Below are positions 26,068-36,261 of a DNA stretch of 64,000 nt, piece by piece. This DNA is from an uncultured Lachnospiraceae bacterium (lineage in GTDB: Bacteria; Bacillota; Clostridia; Lachnospirales; Lachnospiraceae), in assembly GCA_902775895.1 (NCBI GenBank), contig CACYNO010000007.1:1-64000 (forward strand), in the 5' to 3' direction. The stretch's first letter is position 1. Every line of letters starts with the position of its first letter. The notes below the pieces were generated by a model. It made no database searches, was not told where the DNA came from, and saw nothing but the letters and a program-made list of their open reading frames with translations. The position numbers and the translations under genes were made by a program.

Positions 26068-28130
26068 GACCTTTAAAGCTTACCGTATCCGCATTCGGTT
26101 CTTATGCCGAAAAGCAGGAGATAGATTTTGATGTGTTTGGTGAAAGCGGTCTTTACCTGATCACGGGAGATACCGGATCCGGTAAGACCTCTGTTTTTGA
26201 TGCCATTGTTTATGCGCTTTACGGACAGGTGAGCGGTGAACTCCGACAGCCTTCAGATGTGAGGTGTAAGTTTGCGGATGATGCCACGGCAACGTTTGCG
26301 GAACTTACTTTTGAATACAGGGGCAAAGTTTATACGGTAAAGAGAATGCCGGAAGTTTTAAAACCCGTTACCCGCGGGAAAAAGACAAACGAAGACGGCA
26401 GCGCAAAGATGACGAAAAGACCGGCATCAGCATCCTTTACGGAGCCGGACGGGACGGAGACCACGGGTGTGGCAAGGACCGATGAAAAGGTGAAGAAGCT
26501 TATAGGGCTTGACTGCAAGCAGTTTTTGCAGGTGGCTATGATAGCCCAGGGAAGTTTTTACAAACTGCTTCTTGAGAACACATCGGAGAAGACGGAGATA
26601 CTCAGGAAGATATTTCATACCGAGGACTACAGGGATATCATCCTCAGGCTGAAGGCAAAAAACGACGAGGCAAATGCAGAGTACGGGAAGATAAGGGAAA
26701 GCCTTGAAGAGATAAAGAATTCGGTCAGATATCCGAAAACGCCGGGTATGGCTGAGAACACCGATGAAGATCTGCAAAAAGTTTTGGAAGATATCATCAG
26801 ATCCGATGAGAGCCTGAAAAAAGAAACCGACAGGAATTCGGCTGAAGTCAGTACTTCCATCGAAAAGACAGTGGCGGAAATAAGCAGGGTACGGAATGAA
26901 AAGGAAAAGGCGGTAAAAGATCTTAAGGAACTGAAGAAGGCGCTTGCATCTATTGAAGAGGCAGATGAAAAACTCCGGAAAGCAGAAGAAGCATATCTGT
27001 CTTCGAGAAAAGAGTATGAGGACATCAGCCGGGAGTACAGGCAAAAGCAGCTGCTCTTTTTTGATTCGGCAGCAGGCATTCTTGCGGGAGATCTCAAAGA
27101 CGGTAAGCCCTGTCCTGTGTGCGGTTCAAAGGAGCATCCGGACCCTGCACCAGTGATAGAAGATGCGCCCACCCAGGCGGAGGTGGACAGGTTAAGGAAA
27201 GCCGTGGAAAAATCCCGGGAAGGGGCGGAGAAAAAAGCGGGTCTTCGTGCAAGTCTCGAAGGCGCTTTTTGCCAGCAAAAAAATATCTTTACCAAGATGA
27301 TAAAGGATGCCTCAAAGGCAGGGCTCATCAAAAGTGAAACAGCAAAGATGTCTGAGGCTGACTTTTGTTTATTAAGGGATAAGCTTCTTTCGGACATTGA
27401 AGACACGGGAAAACCTTTCGAAAATGAAAAGATCAGACTGGATAGTGAAGAAAAACAGTTGAGAACCCGGCTAAAAGAGATAAATAAAGAACGTGATGAA
27501 CTGTTGACCCGTATCGCATCCAACAAAGACTATCTTAAAAAACTTAAAGAAGCCTTGGCCGCAATGGGTGAGGCGGAGGAACGCTGCAGGTTTATAAATG
27601 ATCTGTATAATACCGCAGCAGGAAATAACACGTCCACAAATCTGAATTTTGAGACTTATGCCCAGCAGGAATCATTTGATAACATAATACTCAGAGCCAA
27701 CATTCACTTAAGTGAGATGACCGGCGGAAGGTTCCAGCTTGAAAGATCAGAGGAAACGGGCGGCAAGGCAAGAGTTGGGCTGGATCTTAAAGTTACTGAT
27801 AACTACAATGCGACCCAGAGAAAGGTAAAGCAGCTCTCAGGGGGCGAACTCTTTGAGGCTTCTCTCGCTTTAGCCCTGGGACTTTCCGAAGAGGTACAGG
27901 CGGTATCGGGGGGAGTGAGCATAGATACGCTTTTTGTTGATGAAGGGTTCGGTTCTCTCGATAAAGAATCCCTTGATCAGGCTATTCAGGTATTACAGAG
28001 ATTATCGGCAGATAACCGCCTTATAGGGATAATATCCCATGTGTCTGAACTGAAAACCATGATAAATAAGAAAATAATCGCTCAGAAAAATTCCCAAGGG
28101 ATAAGTCATGTTTCGGTTATTACAGAATAA
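26064..28130 (+). CDS. sbcC: SbcC ATPase, compact form
   Basis: This is a 688-aa Rad50-like ABC ATPase. The N-terminal lobe has Walker A in ITGDTGSGKTSVFDAI (about residues 32-47) and the Q-loop in VAMIAQGSF. Two coiled coils of roughly 170 residues flank the zinc hook CPVCGS (about 350-355). The C-terminal lobe has the signature LSGGELFEASLALALG and Walker B TLFVDEGFGSLD. Typical SbcC has about 1000 residues, so the coiled-coil arms are unusually short, but every functional block is present and the gene is not truncated. It is coupled to sbcD. Confidence 0.93.
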   Translation: MRPLKLTVSAFGSYAEKQEIDFDVFGESGLYLITGDTGSGKTSVFDAIVYALYGQVSGELRQPSDVRCKFADDATATFAELTFEYRGKVYTVKRMPEVLKPVTRGKKTNEDGSAKMTKRPASASFTEPDGTETTGVARTDEKVKKLIGLDCKQFLQVAMIAQGSFYKLLLENTSEKTEILRKIFHTEDYRDIILRLKAKNDEANAEYGKIRESLEEIKNSVRYPKTPGMAENTDEDLQKVLEDIIRSDESLKKETDRNSAEVSTSIEKTVAEISRVRNEKEKAVKDLKELKKALASIEEADEKLRKAEEAYLSSRKEYEDISREYRQKQLLFFDSAAGILAGDLKDGKPCPVCGSKEHPDPAPVIEDAPTQAEVDRLRKAVEKSREGAEKKAGLRASLEGAFCQQKNIFTKMIKDASKAGLIKSETAKMSEADFCLLRDKLLSDIEDTGKPFENEKIRLDSEEKQLRTRLKEINKERDELLTRIASNKDYLKKLKEALAAMGEAEERCRFINDLYNTAAGNNTSTNLNFETYAQQESFDNIILRANIHLSEMTGGRFQLERSEETGGKARVGLDLKVTDNYNATQRKVKQLSGGELFEASLALALGLSEEVQAVSGGVSIDTLFVDEGFGSLDKESLDQAIQVLQRLSADNRLIGIISHVSELKTMINKKIIAQKNSQGISHVSVITE

Positions 28131-28135
28131 AATAA

Positions 28136-28242
28136 AAATGTGTAAAACATTCATTTTCTTTTTTTAACTTTTAAGAGAAAAAAATAGATAAATTAAAGAT
28201 AAATAGGGGATAAAACAAACATTAACAAAATATAAAATTTCC
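28136..28242. other. sbcC-atpB spacer
   Basis: The AT-rich spacer has a short AATGT-GTAAA-ACATT hairpin (28138-28152) followed by a T-rich run (to about 28167), perhaps a weak sbcC terminator. I see no gene in it. Confidence 0.35.
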
Positions 28243-28271
28243 TTGCATTTAAGGTACTATTCGTGTATATT
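28243..28271 (+). promoter_or_regulatory. Promoter of the ATP synthase operon
   Basis: TTGCAT (28243-28248) and TATATT (28266-28271), spaced 17 bp, lie about 50 bp before atpB. Confidence 0.75.
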
Positions 28272-28319
28272 TAACGTGTATTGCTCGGCGCGATATATCT
28301 ATAAAAACTAAAGAAGGAG

Positions 28320-29069
28320 ATGAGAGTTGAATTGGGTTATTTAGCAAATCAAATGAGGACAATGGGAGACTTCCTTCAGGAAGAACTTCAAGTCGAAAAC
28401 GTATTTGAAATCCCTGTTAAGAACCCTATTCCTTCCATTACGCTCGACGGTGGCGGCGGCGAATCAGGAAATATTTTCTTCGCCGAATCTACCGTTACGG
28501 CATGGATTGTAATGGGGTGCTTGATCGTTCTCACAATCATTTTAACTTCCGGATTCAGGATCAGAAAACTGTCCGGAAAGCAGACAGCAGCTGAAGGCTG
28601 GTTCACCATGTTCTACGGAATGGTTAAGAACATGCTCGGACATGAGGCTATCGGCTACGCACCTTATATGTGTTCAGTTCTTTTCTTTGTAGGACTGTGT
28701 AACATATTCGGTATTTTTGGATTTAAGCCTCCTACAAAGGACCTTAACGTCACGGCGGCGCTGGCTCTTATGACTATAGTTATCGTTCAGATAGCAGCCA
28801 TCAGAGCACACGGCGTAGGCGGATGGTTAAAGAGTTTTAAGTCCAACCCCATGAACGTTCTCGAGTTGTTTACAAGACCGTTGTCACTGTGTATGCGACT
28901 TTTCGGTAACGTACTTGGAGCATTCGTTATTATGAAACTTATTGAGCACATTATTCCGGTAGGTCTTCCGGGTATGGTATCTTTGTACTTCGATATCTTC
29001 GACGGACTATTGCAGGCATATGTGTTTACGTTCCTTTCCTCATTGTTCATATCTGAGGCAGTGGAATAA
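28320..29069 (+). CDS. atpB: ATP synthase F0 subunit a
   Basis: This 249-aa membrane subunit forms the ion half-channels against the c-ring. The functional Arg lies in PLSLCMRLFGNVLGAFV (about residues 188-204), and the C-terminal helix LQAYVFTFLSSLFISEAVE is typical. Five or six membrane helices are visible. The start is uncertain. ATG 28320 sits almost on the GAAGGAG ribosome binding site (28313-28319). TTG 28332, 12 bp after that site, would be a better distance and give a protein 4 residues shorter. No atpI precedes it. Confidence 0.93.
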   Translation: MRVELGYLANQMRTMGDFLQEELQVENVFEIPVKNPIPSITLDGGGGESGNIFFAESTVTAWIVMGCLIVLTIILTSGFRIRKLSGKQTAAEGWFTMFYGMVKNMLGHEAIGYAPYMCSVLFFVGLCNIFGIFGFKPPTKDLNVTAALALMTIVIVQIAAIRAHGVGGWLKSFKSNPMNVLELFTRPLSLCMRLFGNVLGAFVIMKLIEHIIPVGLPGMVSLYFDIFDGLLQAYVFTFLSSLFISEAVE

Positions 29070-29164
29070 AGCTGAGCATTAATCATTTATTTTGCAACTG
29101 TTAACATTTGTATTTTTAATTATCAAACTATTTTAATCTATTTAAGAAAAGGAGATTTATAATT

Positions 29165-29389
29165 ATGGGTGGATTAGCAATTGGAGCAGGTATGGCGGTT
29201 ATGACAGGTTTCGCAGCCGGTATTTCTATCGGTTCTGCAACAGGTAAGGCAACAGAGGCCGTTGCAAGACAGCCTGAGGCAGCCGGTAACATCAGATCAA
29301 CACTTATCCTTGGTAGTGCTCTTGCAGAGGCGACCGCTATCTACGGATTCGTTGTGGCCCTTCTTATCATCGTTATGTTAAAGGGTTAA
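29165..29389 (+). CDS. atpE: ATP synthase F0 subunit c
   Basis: This is a 74-aa two-helix proteolipid of the rotor ring. The polar loop is ARQPEAAGNIR (residues about 39-49), and the ion-binding acidic residue is the Glu in ALAEATAIYGFVVALLI (about residue 58). The first helix has GAGMAVMTGFAAGISIGSATGKA. I do not see the full Gln/Ser/Thr set that marks sodium-binding rings, but sequence comparison would be needed. AAAAGGAG lies 11 bp upstream. Confidence 0.95.
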   Translation: MGGLAIGAGMAVMTGFAAGISIGSATGKATEAVARQPEAAGNIRSTLILGSALAEATAIYGFVVALLIIVMLKG

Positions 29390-29430
29390 TTGAAACAATA
29401 GTATTAAATATCTGAAAGGCGGTTAATAAT

Positions 29431-29916
29431 ATGCTTAAAGTAAATATCAATATAATATTTACGGTTATCAACGTAATTATTATATATATCGTCCTCAGTA
29501 AATTCATGTTCAAGAAGATGGAAGCAAAGTTTGCCAAGAGAGCAGCAGCTATCGACAAAGAGTTCGAGACAGCAGCTCTTAAGCAGAAAGAAGCTGACCT
29601 TCTTAATGCAGAGTACAAGGAGAAGGTTGCATCTATCGGAACTGAAAAAGAAGAGGTTATGAGAGAAGCTCGCGCTCAGGCGGATGAAGAAGCTCGTCAG
29701 ATCAAAGAGGCGGCAAGCAACGAGGCTGAAGCTATCAGGACTTCTGCTCAGGATACTGCAGAAGCACAGAAAGATCAGATCCTCCGCAGAGCAGAGCAGG
29801 AAGTTGCCGACATGGTTATGCAGGCAGCTCAGAAAGCTGTTGGTGGCCAGAAAGGCGCTAAGGTTGACGGAGCACTTTATGACGATTTCTTAAATAAAGC
29901 AGGTGATAAAGAGTGA
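29431..29916 (+). CDS. atpF: ATP synthase F0 subunit b
   Basis: This is a 161-aa peripheral stalk subunit with one N-terminal membrane helix (IIFTVINVIIIYIVLSKFMF, residues 7-26), a long charged coiled coil and a C-terminal end at the delta-binding position. The following gene, whose start overlaps its stop by GTGA, is the alpha subunit with a delta-like domain. The usual separate atpH is therefore missing between b and alpha, and the b C terminus should meet the delta-like domain of that fusion. Confidence 0.93.
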   Translation: MLKVNINIIFTVINVIIIYIVLSKFMFKKMEAKFAKRAAAIDKEFETAALKQKEADLLNAEYKEKVASIGTEKEEVMREARAQADEEARQIKEAASNEAEAIRTSAQDTAEAQKDQILRRAEQEVADMVMQAAQKAVGGQKGAKVDGALYDDFLNKAGDKE

Positions 29917-31769
29917 GACAGGATGACAAGATAGACATTATTGATAAAGCTGTCCTTACGTATGTTACCCCTCCCACCGATGCGCAGTTGGAAGGTATCC
30001 GTAAGTTCCTGGCCGGTAAATACAATAATGAAAAAATCGAAATTGAATGTGTAGAAGATCAATCTATAGTAAGCGGTTTTGTCATTCGCGCAGGCAATGA
30101 TGAGTATGACTGGAGTGAACAGGGTCGAGTAGAACAGCTCAGACAGAAAGTTCAGAACGCGGTATCTAATGTTGATGTCAGCCAGGACGATCTCATCTCC
30201 ATTCTGAAGTCAGAGATCAACGAATTCGAGTTACGCGTTGAGAGCAAAGAAGTCGGTATTGTTACCAGCGTTGCCGATGCGACAGCCAACGTAGTTGGTA
30301 TCAACCATGCTTTCTATGGAGAGATTGTTGTTTTTGATAATAATGTTAAAGGTATGGTTCTCGATATCAGAAGAGAAGATATCGGTGTAATCCTTTTTGA
30401 CAGTGAGGCTGAGCTTCACGAAGGAAGCCGTGTTGTTCGTACGGGCAAGATGGCAAGTATTCCGGTTGGAGATCAGTTCTGCGGAAGAGTTGTTAATGCG
30501 CTTGGAGAGCCTATTGACGGAGCAGGAGAGATACCTAATGAAGGATTTCGTCCTATCGAGTACAATGCTCCTTCCATAGTTGCTAGACAGCCGGTTTCCG
30601 TTCCTATGCAGACAGGTATCCTTTCTATCGACGCTATGTTCCCTATCGCGAGAGGACAGAGAGAGTTGATAATCGGAGACCGTCAGACAGGTAAGACATC
30701 TATTGCTACTGATACAATTCTGAATCAGAAGGACAATGATGTTATCTGTATATATGTAGGTATCGGTCAGAAAGCATCAACCATTGCAAAGATCGCAAAC
30801 ATGCTCAAGCAGAACGGGGCTATGGACTATACGGTCATATTCTCAGCTACTGCATCAGAGCCTGCAGCTTTGCAGTATATCATCCCTTACAGTGCTACTG
30901 CTTTAGCCGAGCATTTTATGTATAGCGGAAGAGATGTACTTATAATATATGATGATCTTTCAAAGCACGCTGTAGCTTACAGAGCCATTTCCCTTCTTTT
31001 GGGACGTTCACCGGGTCGTGAGGCTTACCCCGGAGACGTTTTCTACTTACACTCAAGACTTCTTGAGCGTTCAGCGCGTCTTAACGATGCAGCCGGTGGT
31101 GGTTCAATAACAGCACTCCCTGTAATAGAGACACAGGCAGGTGACGTTTCTGCGTATATTCCTACCAACGTCATCTCTATTACCGACGGACAGATATTCC
31201 TTGAGTCTGAGCTCTTCTTCTCAGGACAGAGACCGGCCGTTAACGTCGGACTTTCAGTATCCCGAGTTGGTGGTGCTGCTCAGACAAAAGCCACCAAGAA
31301 AGCTTCAGGTTCACTCCGTGTGGATCTGGCACAGTATCGAGAGATGGAAGTGTTTACCCAGTTCTCATCAGAGCTTGATGATAAGACCAAGGCACAGCTT
31401 AACTACGGACGTTCTCTTATGGAACTTCTTAAGCAGCCTTTGGGACATCCTATCTCAATGGCAGACCAGGTTATTACCCTTGTTGCAGCTACGAACAGAG
31501 CTTTCTCAGATATGCCGGTTGAAGAGATCAAGTCTTACCAGGGTGAGATGCTTGACTTCATCCACAGAGTTCATCCTGAGATCGTAAACGAGCTCAACTC
31601 AAGCAAGAAGCTTGAAGATACTTTAAGGGACGATATCATCAAAGCTGCTGAAGAGTTTAAAGAAAGCAGAAAAGGAGCAGGGGCTTCCGAAGCACAGGCT
31701 GAGCCTCAGAAGGCTGAACCTGAAGAAGCTGCGGTAAAAGAAACTGCTGAAGAAGAAAGCGAAAGCTGA
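29913..31769 (+). CDS. atpA: ATP synthase F1 alpha subunit with N-terminal delta-like domain
   Basis: This is a 618-aa protein, over 100 residues longer than normal alpha. Residues about 12-84 resemble the C-terminal domain of subunit delta/OSCP (LTYVTPPTDAQLEGIRKFL; then ECVEDQSIVSGFVIRAGNDE and a QGRVEQLRQKV end). Alpha proper starts near residue 88 (DDLISILKSEI) with the beta-barrel (VGIVTSVADATANVVGI), Walker A GDRQTGKT (about 256-263) and the SPGREAYPGDVFY loop. A 40-residue Ala/Glu-rich tail follows the normal end. The delta N-terminal domain, which usually clasps the alpha N termini, is absent. No other delta gene occurs in the operon. GTG is the start, overlapping the atpF stop. Confidence 0.92.
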   Translation: MRQDDKIDIIDKAVLTYVTPPTDAQLEGIRKFLAGKYNNEKIEIECVEDQSIVSGFVIRAGNDEYDWSEQGRVEQLRQKVQNAVSNVDVSQDDLISILKSEINEFELRVESKEVGIVTSVADATANVVGINHAFYGEIVVFDNNVKGMVLDIRREDIGVILFDSEAELHEGSRVVRTGKMASIPVGDQFCGRVVNALGEPIDGAGEIPNEGFRPIEYNAPSIVARQPVSVPMQTGILSIDAMFPIARGQRELIIGDRQTGKTSIATDTILNQKDNDVICIYVGIGQKASTIAKIANMLKQNGAMDYTVIFSATASEPAALQYIIPYSATALAEHFMYSGRDVLIIYDDLSKHAVAYRAISLLLGRSPGREAYPGDVFYLHSRLLERSARLNDAAGGGSITALPVIETQAGDVSAYIPTNVISITDGQIFLESELFFSGQRPAVNVGLSVSRVGGAAQTKATKKASGSLRVDLAQYREMEVFTQFSSELDDKTKAQLNYGRSLMELLKQPLGHPISMADQVITLVAATNRAFSDMPVEEIKSYQGEMLDFIHRVHPEIVNELNSSKKLEDTLRDDIIKAAEEFKESRKGAGASEAQAEPQKAEPEEAAVKETAEEESES

Positions 31770-31816
31770 TCACTTACTTAACTAAGCCACTTTACGGGTG
31801 GCACAGGAGGTAGAAG

Positions 31817-32785
31817 ATGCCTAGTGCAAAAGAGATAAAAAGTAGTATGCGCGGTATTCGTGACACCATGAAGATCACGAAAGCCATGTATATGATATCA
31901 ACGATCAAGATGCGCAAGGCTAAGCATCAGCTGGAGGCTACGGAGCCTTATTTCTACGGATTGCAGGAATCTATGAGTTCTATTCTTTATAATTTCCCGT
32001 CTATCCGCAGCCGCTATTTCGGAGAGGCTGAAGGCGGGGAAGATGAAGTAGAGAAATCCGGACCCGTAAAAAAAGGTTATATCGTTCTTTCTTCCGACAG
32101 AGGTTTGGCCGGAGCGTATAATCAGAATGTCTTCAAGGTAGTTGAGAACCTGGTGAAAGACATGCCTGAAGAAGAATATGAATTAATGGTAGTCGGAGAA
32201 CTGGGTCTGCATACACTTGCAGGCCGTGGCTACAACGTTAATAAAGAATTTCATTACACTGCAACTGAGCCCTCACTTGAGCGTGCAAGAATAGTATCCG
32301 AAAACCTCATCAAGGATTTTTATGAAGGTAAGTACGATGAACTGCATGTTATCTATACCCGTATGATCAACAGTATGGAGACGACGGTTGAGACTCAGCA
32401 GTTACTTCCGTTAAAAAGAACGGATTTTATTGATATGGATAATGCAAAGATTCCAAGACACTTAAGATCATCTGAGACAGGTAATCTCGGTGATATTGAG
32501 GGAGATGCAAAAGAGTATCTTATTGAGCCGTCTCCTCATGTTGTGTTGGATGAGATTGTGAGAAACTATGTTACAGGTTATATATACGGTACATTGGTAC
32601 AGGCTACGGCTTGCGAGGAGAATTCCCGTATGACAGCCATGAAGTCAGCGACGGACAATGCCAAAGACATGCTTAATGTCCTTACCGTACAGTACAACCG
32701 AGTGCGTCAGGCTGCTATTACACAGCAGATCACGGAGATATCATCCGGCGCCAGAGCACTCAGGAAAAATAAAGAACAAAGCTAA
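31817..32785 (+). CDS. atpG: ATP synthase F1 gamma subunit
   Basis: This is a 322-aa central rotor subunit. The N-terminal helix SMRGIRDTMKITKAMYMIST and the C-terminal helix RMTAMKSATDNAKDMLNVL, then QITEISSGARAL, form the coiled-coil shaft. YIVLSSDRGLAGAYN lies in the Rossmann-like middle. It is somewhat longer than usual (about 285), with acidic insertions near residues 75-90 (EAEGGEDEVEKS) and in the second half. AGGAGG precedes the ATG by 6 bp. Confidence 0.94.
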   Translation: MPSAKEIKSSMRGIRDTMKITKAMYMISTIKMRKAKHQLEATEPYFYGLQESMSSILYNFPSIRSRYFGEAEGGEDEVEKSGPVKKGYIVLSSDRGLAGAYNQNVFKVVENLVKDMPEEEYELMVVGELGLHTLAGRGYNVNKEFHYTATEPSLERARIVSENLIKDFYEGKYDELHVIYTRMINSMETTVETQQLLPLKRTDFIDMDNAKIPRHLRSSETGNLGDIEGDAKEYLIEPSPHVVLDEIVRNYVTGYIYGTLVQATACEENSRMTAMKSATDNAKDMLNVLTVQYNRVRQAAITQQITEISSGARALRKNKEQS

Positions 32786-34216
<1,431 letters not shown>

Positions 34217-34231
34217 AAGGGGTGAACGAGT

Positions 34232-34636
34232 ATGGCTTCATTTTCCTTAAAGATTCTTTCTTGCGACAGGTTATTTTATCAGGGAGAATGCGATGCCTTG
34301 ATTTATCCTGCGGAAGACGGCGGTACGGAGATCCTTGCAAATCATACACAGATGACAGCGCAGGTGGCCGTAGGTGAGCTTCGTTATAAAGTGCCCGGTG
34401 GGGCAGATTGGCAGATTGCCGTTGTATCAGGCGGTATAGTTAAAGTTGATCATAACGAAGTCACAGTTATTGTATATTCGGCCGAGAAGCCTGAAGAGAT
34501 CGATGCCGAGCGTGCCAGAAGAGCAAAGGAAGCTGCCGAAGCTGAACTGCGTGAAAAGCAAAGCGCAATAGACCAGCGAATATCGGAGGACTCCTTCAAC
34601 AGAGCCGTACAAAGGATCAAATCTGCCGGCAGATAA
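34232..34636 (+). CDS. atpC: ATP synthase F1 epsilon subunit
   Basis: This is a 134-aa subunit with the N-terminal beta-sandwich (FSLKILSCDRLFYQGECDAL, EILANHTQM) and a C-terminal helical hairpin rich in Glu, Arg and Ala (DAERARRAKEAAEAELREK), which in the family senses ATP and brakes rotation. AAAAGGGGTG lies upstream. It is the last gene of the operon and is followed by a terminator. Confidence 0.92.
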   Translation: MASFSLKILSCDRLFYQGECDALIYPAEDGGTEILANHTQMTAQVAVGELRYKVPGGADWQIAVVSGGIVKVDHNEVTVIVYSAEKPEEIDAERARRAKEAAEAELREKQSAIDQRISEDSFNRAVQRIKSAGR

Positions 34637-34653
34637 TATATTTTTATTTAAGA

Positions 34654-34687
34654 AACAGTCGTTACTTATGTAGCGGCTGTTTTTTTA
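34654..34687 (+). terminator. Terminator of the ATP synthase operon
   Basis: AACAGTCGTTAC pairs with GTAGCGGCTGTT over 12 bp (two G-U pairs, 4-nt loop), followed by seven T. Confidence 0.9.
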
Positions 34688-34733
34688 GTTTTCGATAAAA
34701 AAAATACGAAACATGTTTACATGAGAGGTTATG

Positions 34734-34847
34734 ATGATCGAATTTGAGAATGTTTCATTTGAATATGAAAAAGGGACCCCGACTCTTACGGACATCTCTT
34801 TTAAGATAGAAAAAGGTAAATGGGACGGCTTCGTCTTTTTTGACTGA
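34734..34847 (+). pseudogene. N-terminal stub of an EcfA/CbiO-type ABC ATPase
   Basis: The frame starts MIEFENVSFEYEKGTPTLTD and continues ISFKIEKGKW, which is the exact opening of cobalt/ECF transporter ATPases. At the point where the Walker A segment should begin (34822), the sequence becomes the end of an inverted-repeat element. Eight unrelated codons follow, then a stop. The remaining 240 or so codons are not found on the other side of the element, so insertion was accompanied by deletion. GAGAGG precedes the start, so a 37-aa peptide might still be made. Confidence 0.75.
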
Positions 34848-35099
34848 TCAGCTCTCGTGATCTGCCTTTCCAAACTGTAGAATCCGGTCCTGAAAAATTA
34901 TAAGACCGACAATCCTGTATAAGCACGAATAAAAAGCATAAACTCAAAAAAGCGACAGGAAGACCTGCCGCTTTTTTTCAAACAGTATGCTTTTCATTCG
35001 TATACCGGATTGCCGCTCTTGAATTTTTCGGACCGCCTTCTAATGTTCGAAAAGACAGACACAGAGCTGATCATTATCAAAAAATACGGAAACCGTCCC
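34822..35099. repeat. 278-bp MITE-like inverted-repeat element, copy 1
   Basis: The two halves are imperfect reverse complements over about 115 bp each. The ends are GGGACGGCTTCGTC (34822-34835) and its counterpart at 35085-35099. Inside them TGATCAGCTCT (34845-34855) is matched exactly by AGAGCTGATCA (35064-35074). Further matching blocks include TTTCC..AAC..TAGAA and GAAAAATT..AAGA. The centre holds a symmetric terminator. No protein is encoded. It cuts an ABC ATPase gene, which supports mobility. A second copy is at 61613-61829. Confidence 0.8.
34945..34978. terminator. Bidirectional terminator in the centre of the repeat element
   Basis: GCGACAGG (34952-34959) pairs with CCTGCCGC (34964-34971) with one mismatch. 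A-run before and T-run after give a U-tract on either strand. Confidence 0.8.
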
Positions 35100-35103
35100 C
35101 CGG

Positions 35104-35832
35104 TCATCCCGCTATTTTCCTGCTCTCCCCCGTCCGGTAATCGATCTCGATGCCGGGCTGGACGTTATAGCAAAATACATTAAATGCCAGATTATCATCT
35201 TCTACGGACATTGCCTGCATCCACACTCCTTTTGCTACAAGATCATTTCCTTCAAATACGGGGATCACTTTATAAAGAACGTGATGCCCCGTATTTTTTA
35301 CATAGTCTGCCACTTTGTTTTCAAAGGGCAGCATCCCCTCGGTGTTCATATACCTTGTGCCGGTGATGAGATTCCTTTCGTTGGCATTTTCACCGGTGAG
35401 CTGGTAGCCGATAAGATGGCATCTGTTGAAGAGATAATCACCGTCTATACCTTCATACTTTACAAGATGCCAACCACTGGGCTTCACCATGCCGATACTG
35501 CCTCTGGGCTCAACGGGCATGGTATCCGGGGATACGTTGACGTACGTCTCGGTGCAGCGGCCCAAAATATCAAGATTCATATATATCTGAAATTCCTTTG
35601 AGCCGTCTTCTTTATCCAGTTCGGGAACATCATCGTTTATATAAATAAAAGCCTGTCCGTCATAATCCGGAAAGCGGCTGTAGTCGATCTTGGTACGCTC
35701 ATGGGAGATTCCGGCATTTTTTGTAAATGCCTTAAGATTAACGGGAAATCTGTTGATGGCCAGAGCGCCCGTAGCAGTACCGACTACAGCGGCTATTATC
35801 AGAAAAGCGGGAACTATCCTTCTTAATCTCAT
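35104..35832 (-). CDS. Secreted DNA/RNA non-specific endonuclease
   Basis: This is a 242-aa protein. An N-terminal signal anchor (RRIVPAFLIIAAVVGTATGA, residues 4-23) directs it to the cell surface or outside. The beta-beta-alpha-metal nuclease domain carries YLFNRCHLIGYQLTGENANE (catalytic His and the downstream Asn) and RNLITGTRYMN, the form found in streptococcal DNases. The usual DRGH motif is NRCH here, as in many Gram-positive members. ATG 35832 has GGAG 5 bp upstream. Longer starts add an unlikely N terminus. Possible roles are nutrient scavenging or DNA uptake. Confidence 0.87.
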   Translation of the reverse strand: MRLRRIVPAFLIIAAVVGTATGALAINRFPVNLKAFTKNAGISHERTKIDYSRFPDYDGQAFIYINDDVPELDKEDGSKEFQIYMNLDILGRCTETYVNVSPDTMPVEPRGSIGMVKPSGWHLVKYEGIDGDYLFNRCHLIGYQLTGENANERNLITGTRYMNTEGMLPFENKVADYVKNTGHHVLYKVIPVFEGNDLVAKGVWMQAMSVEDDNLAFNVFCYNVQPGIEIDYRTGESRKIAG

Positions 35833-35955
35833 AAAAACTCCAAAACGAATATTTGTTCGCATTATAGACCCGGACCTTTGTTTTGTCAAACAACAGGTTT
35901 TGAAAGGCCGAAAAAGTGATATAATCAGGTAAGTTCAGTAAATAGGAGGCGTGTT

Positions 35956-36255
35956 ATGCTGGATATTGAAAAAGAATTAAGTGACAAGGAGTTAGTCGTT
36001 AAGCTTGAGGGAAGACTTGACACCGCCACTGCTCCCGGGTTTGAGGAAGCCCTGGAAGAGGAGTTTGATAAAGCGGAAGGGCTGACGATAGATATGGAAA
36101 ATGTTGACTATATATCATCAGCGGGTCTCAGGGTACTTCTTGCCGCACACAAAAAGATGAGCCCGAAGGAAGGCATGAAAGTCATAAACGTCAACGAGAC
36201 GATCATGGAGATCTTTGATATAATAGGTTTTTCGGATATTCTGACTATAGAGTGA
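35956..36255 (+). CDS. STAS-domain anti-sigma factor antagonist
   Basis: This is a 99-aa single STAS domain of the SpoIIAA/RsbV type, with the phosphorylatable serine in DYISSAGLRVLL (about residues 54-65). In partner switching, the unphosphorylated form binds an anti-sigma kinase and frees a sigma factor. The next gene, 6 bp on, encodes both a PP2C phosphatase and a kinase-like domain, probably acting on this protein. TAGGAGG precedes the ATG, and a TATAAT lies at 35920-35925. Confidence 0.9.
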   Translation: MLDIEKELSDKELVVKLEGRLDTATAPGFEEALEEEFDKAEGLTIDMENVDYISSAGLRVLLAAHKKMSPKEGMKVINVNETIMEIFDIIGFSDILTIE

Positions 36256-36261
36256 TAAGGC

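Noticed and set aside
34731-34847. Short plus-strand frame as a functional small protein
   Set aside because: It is the truncated start of an ABC ATPase, and its last codons come from the inserted repeat element.
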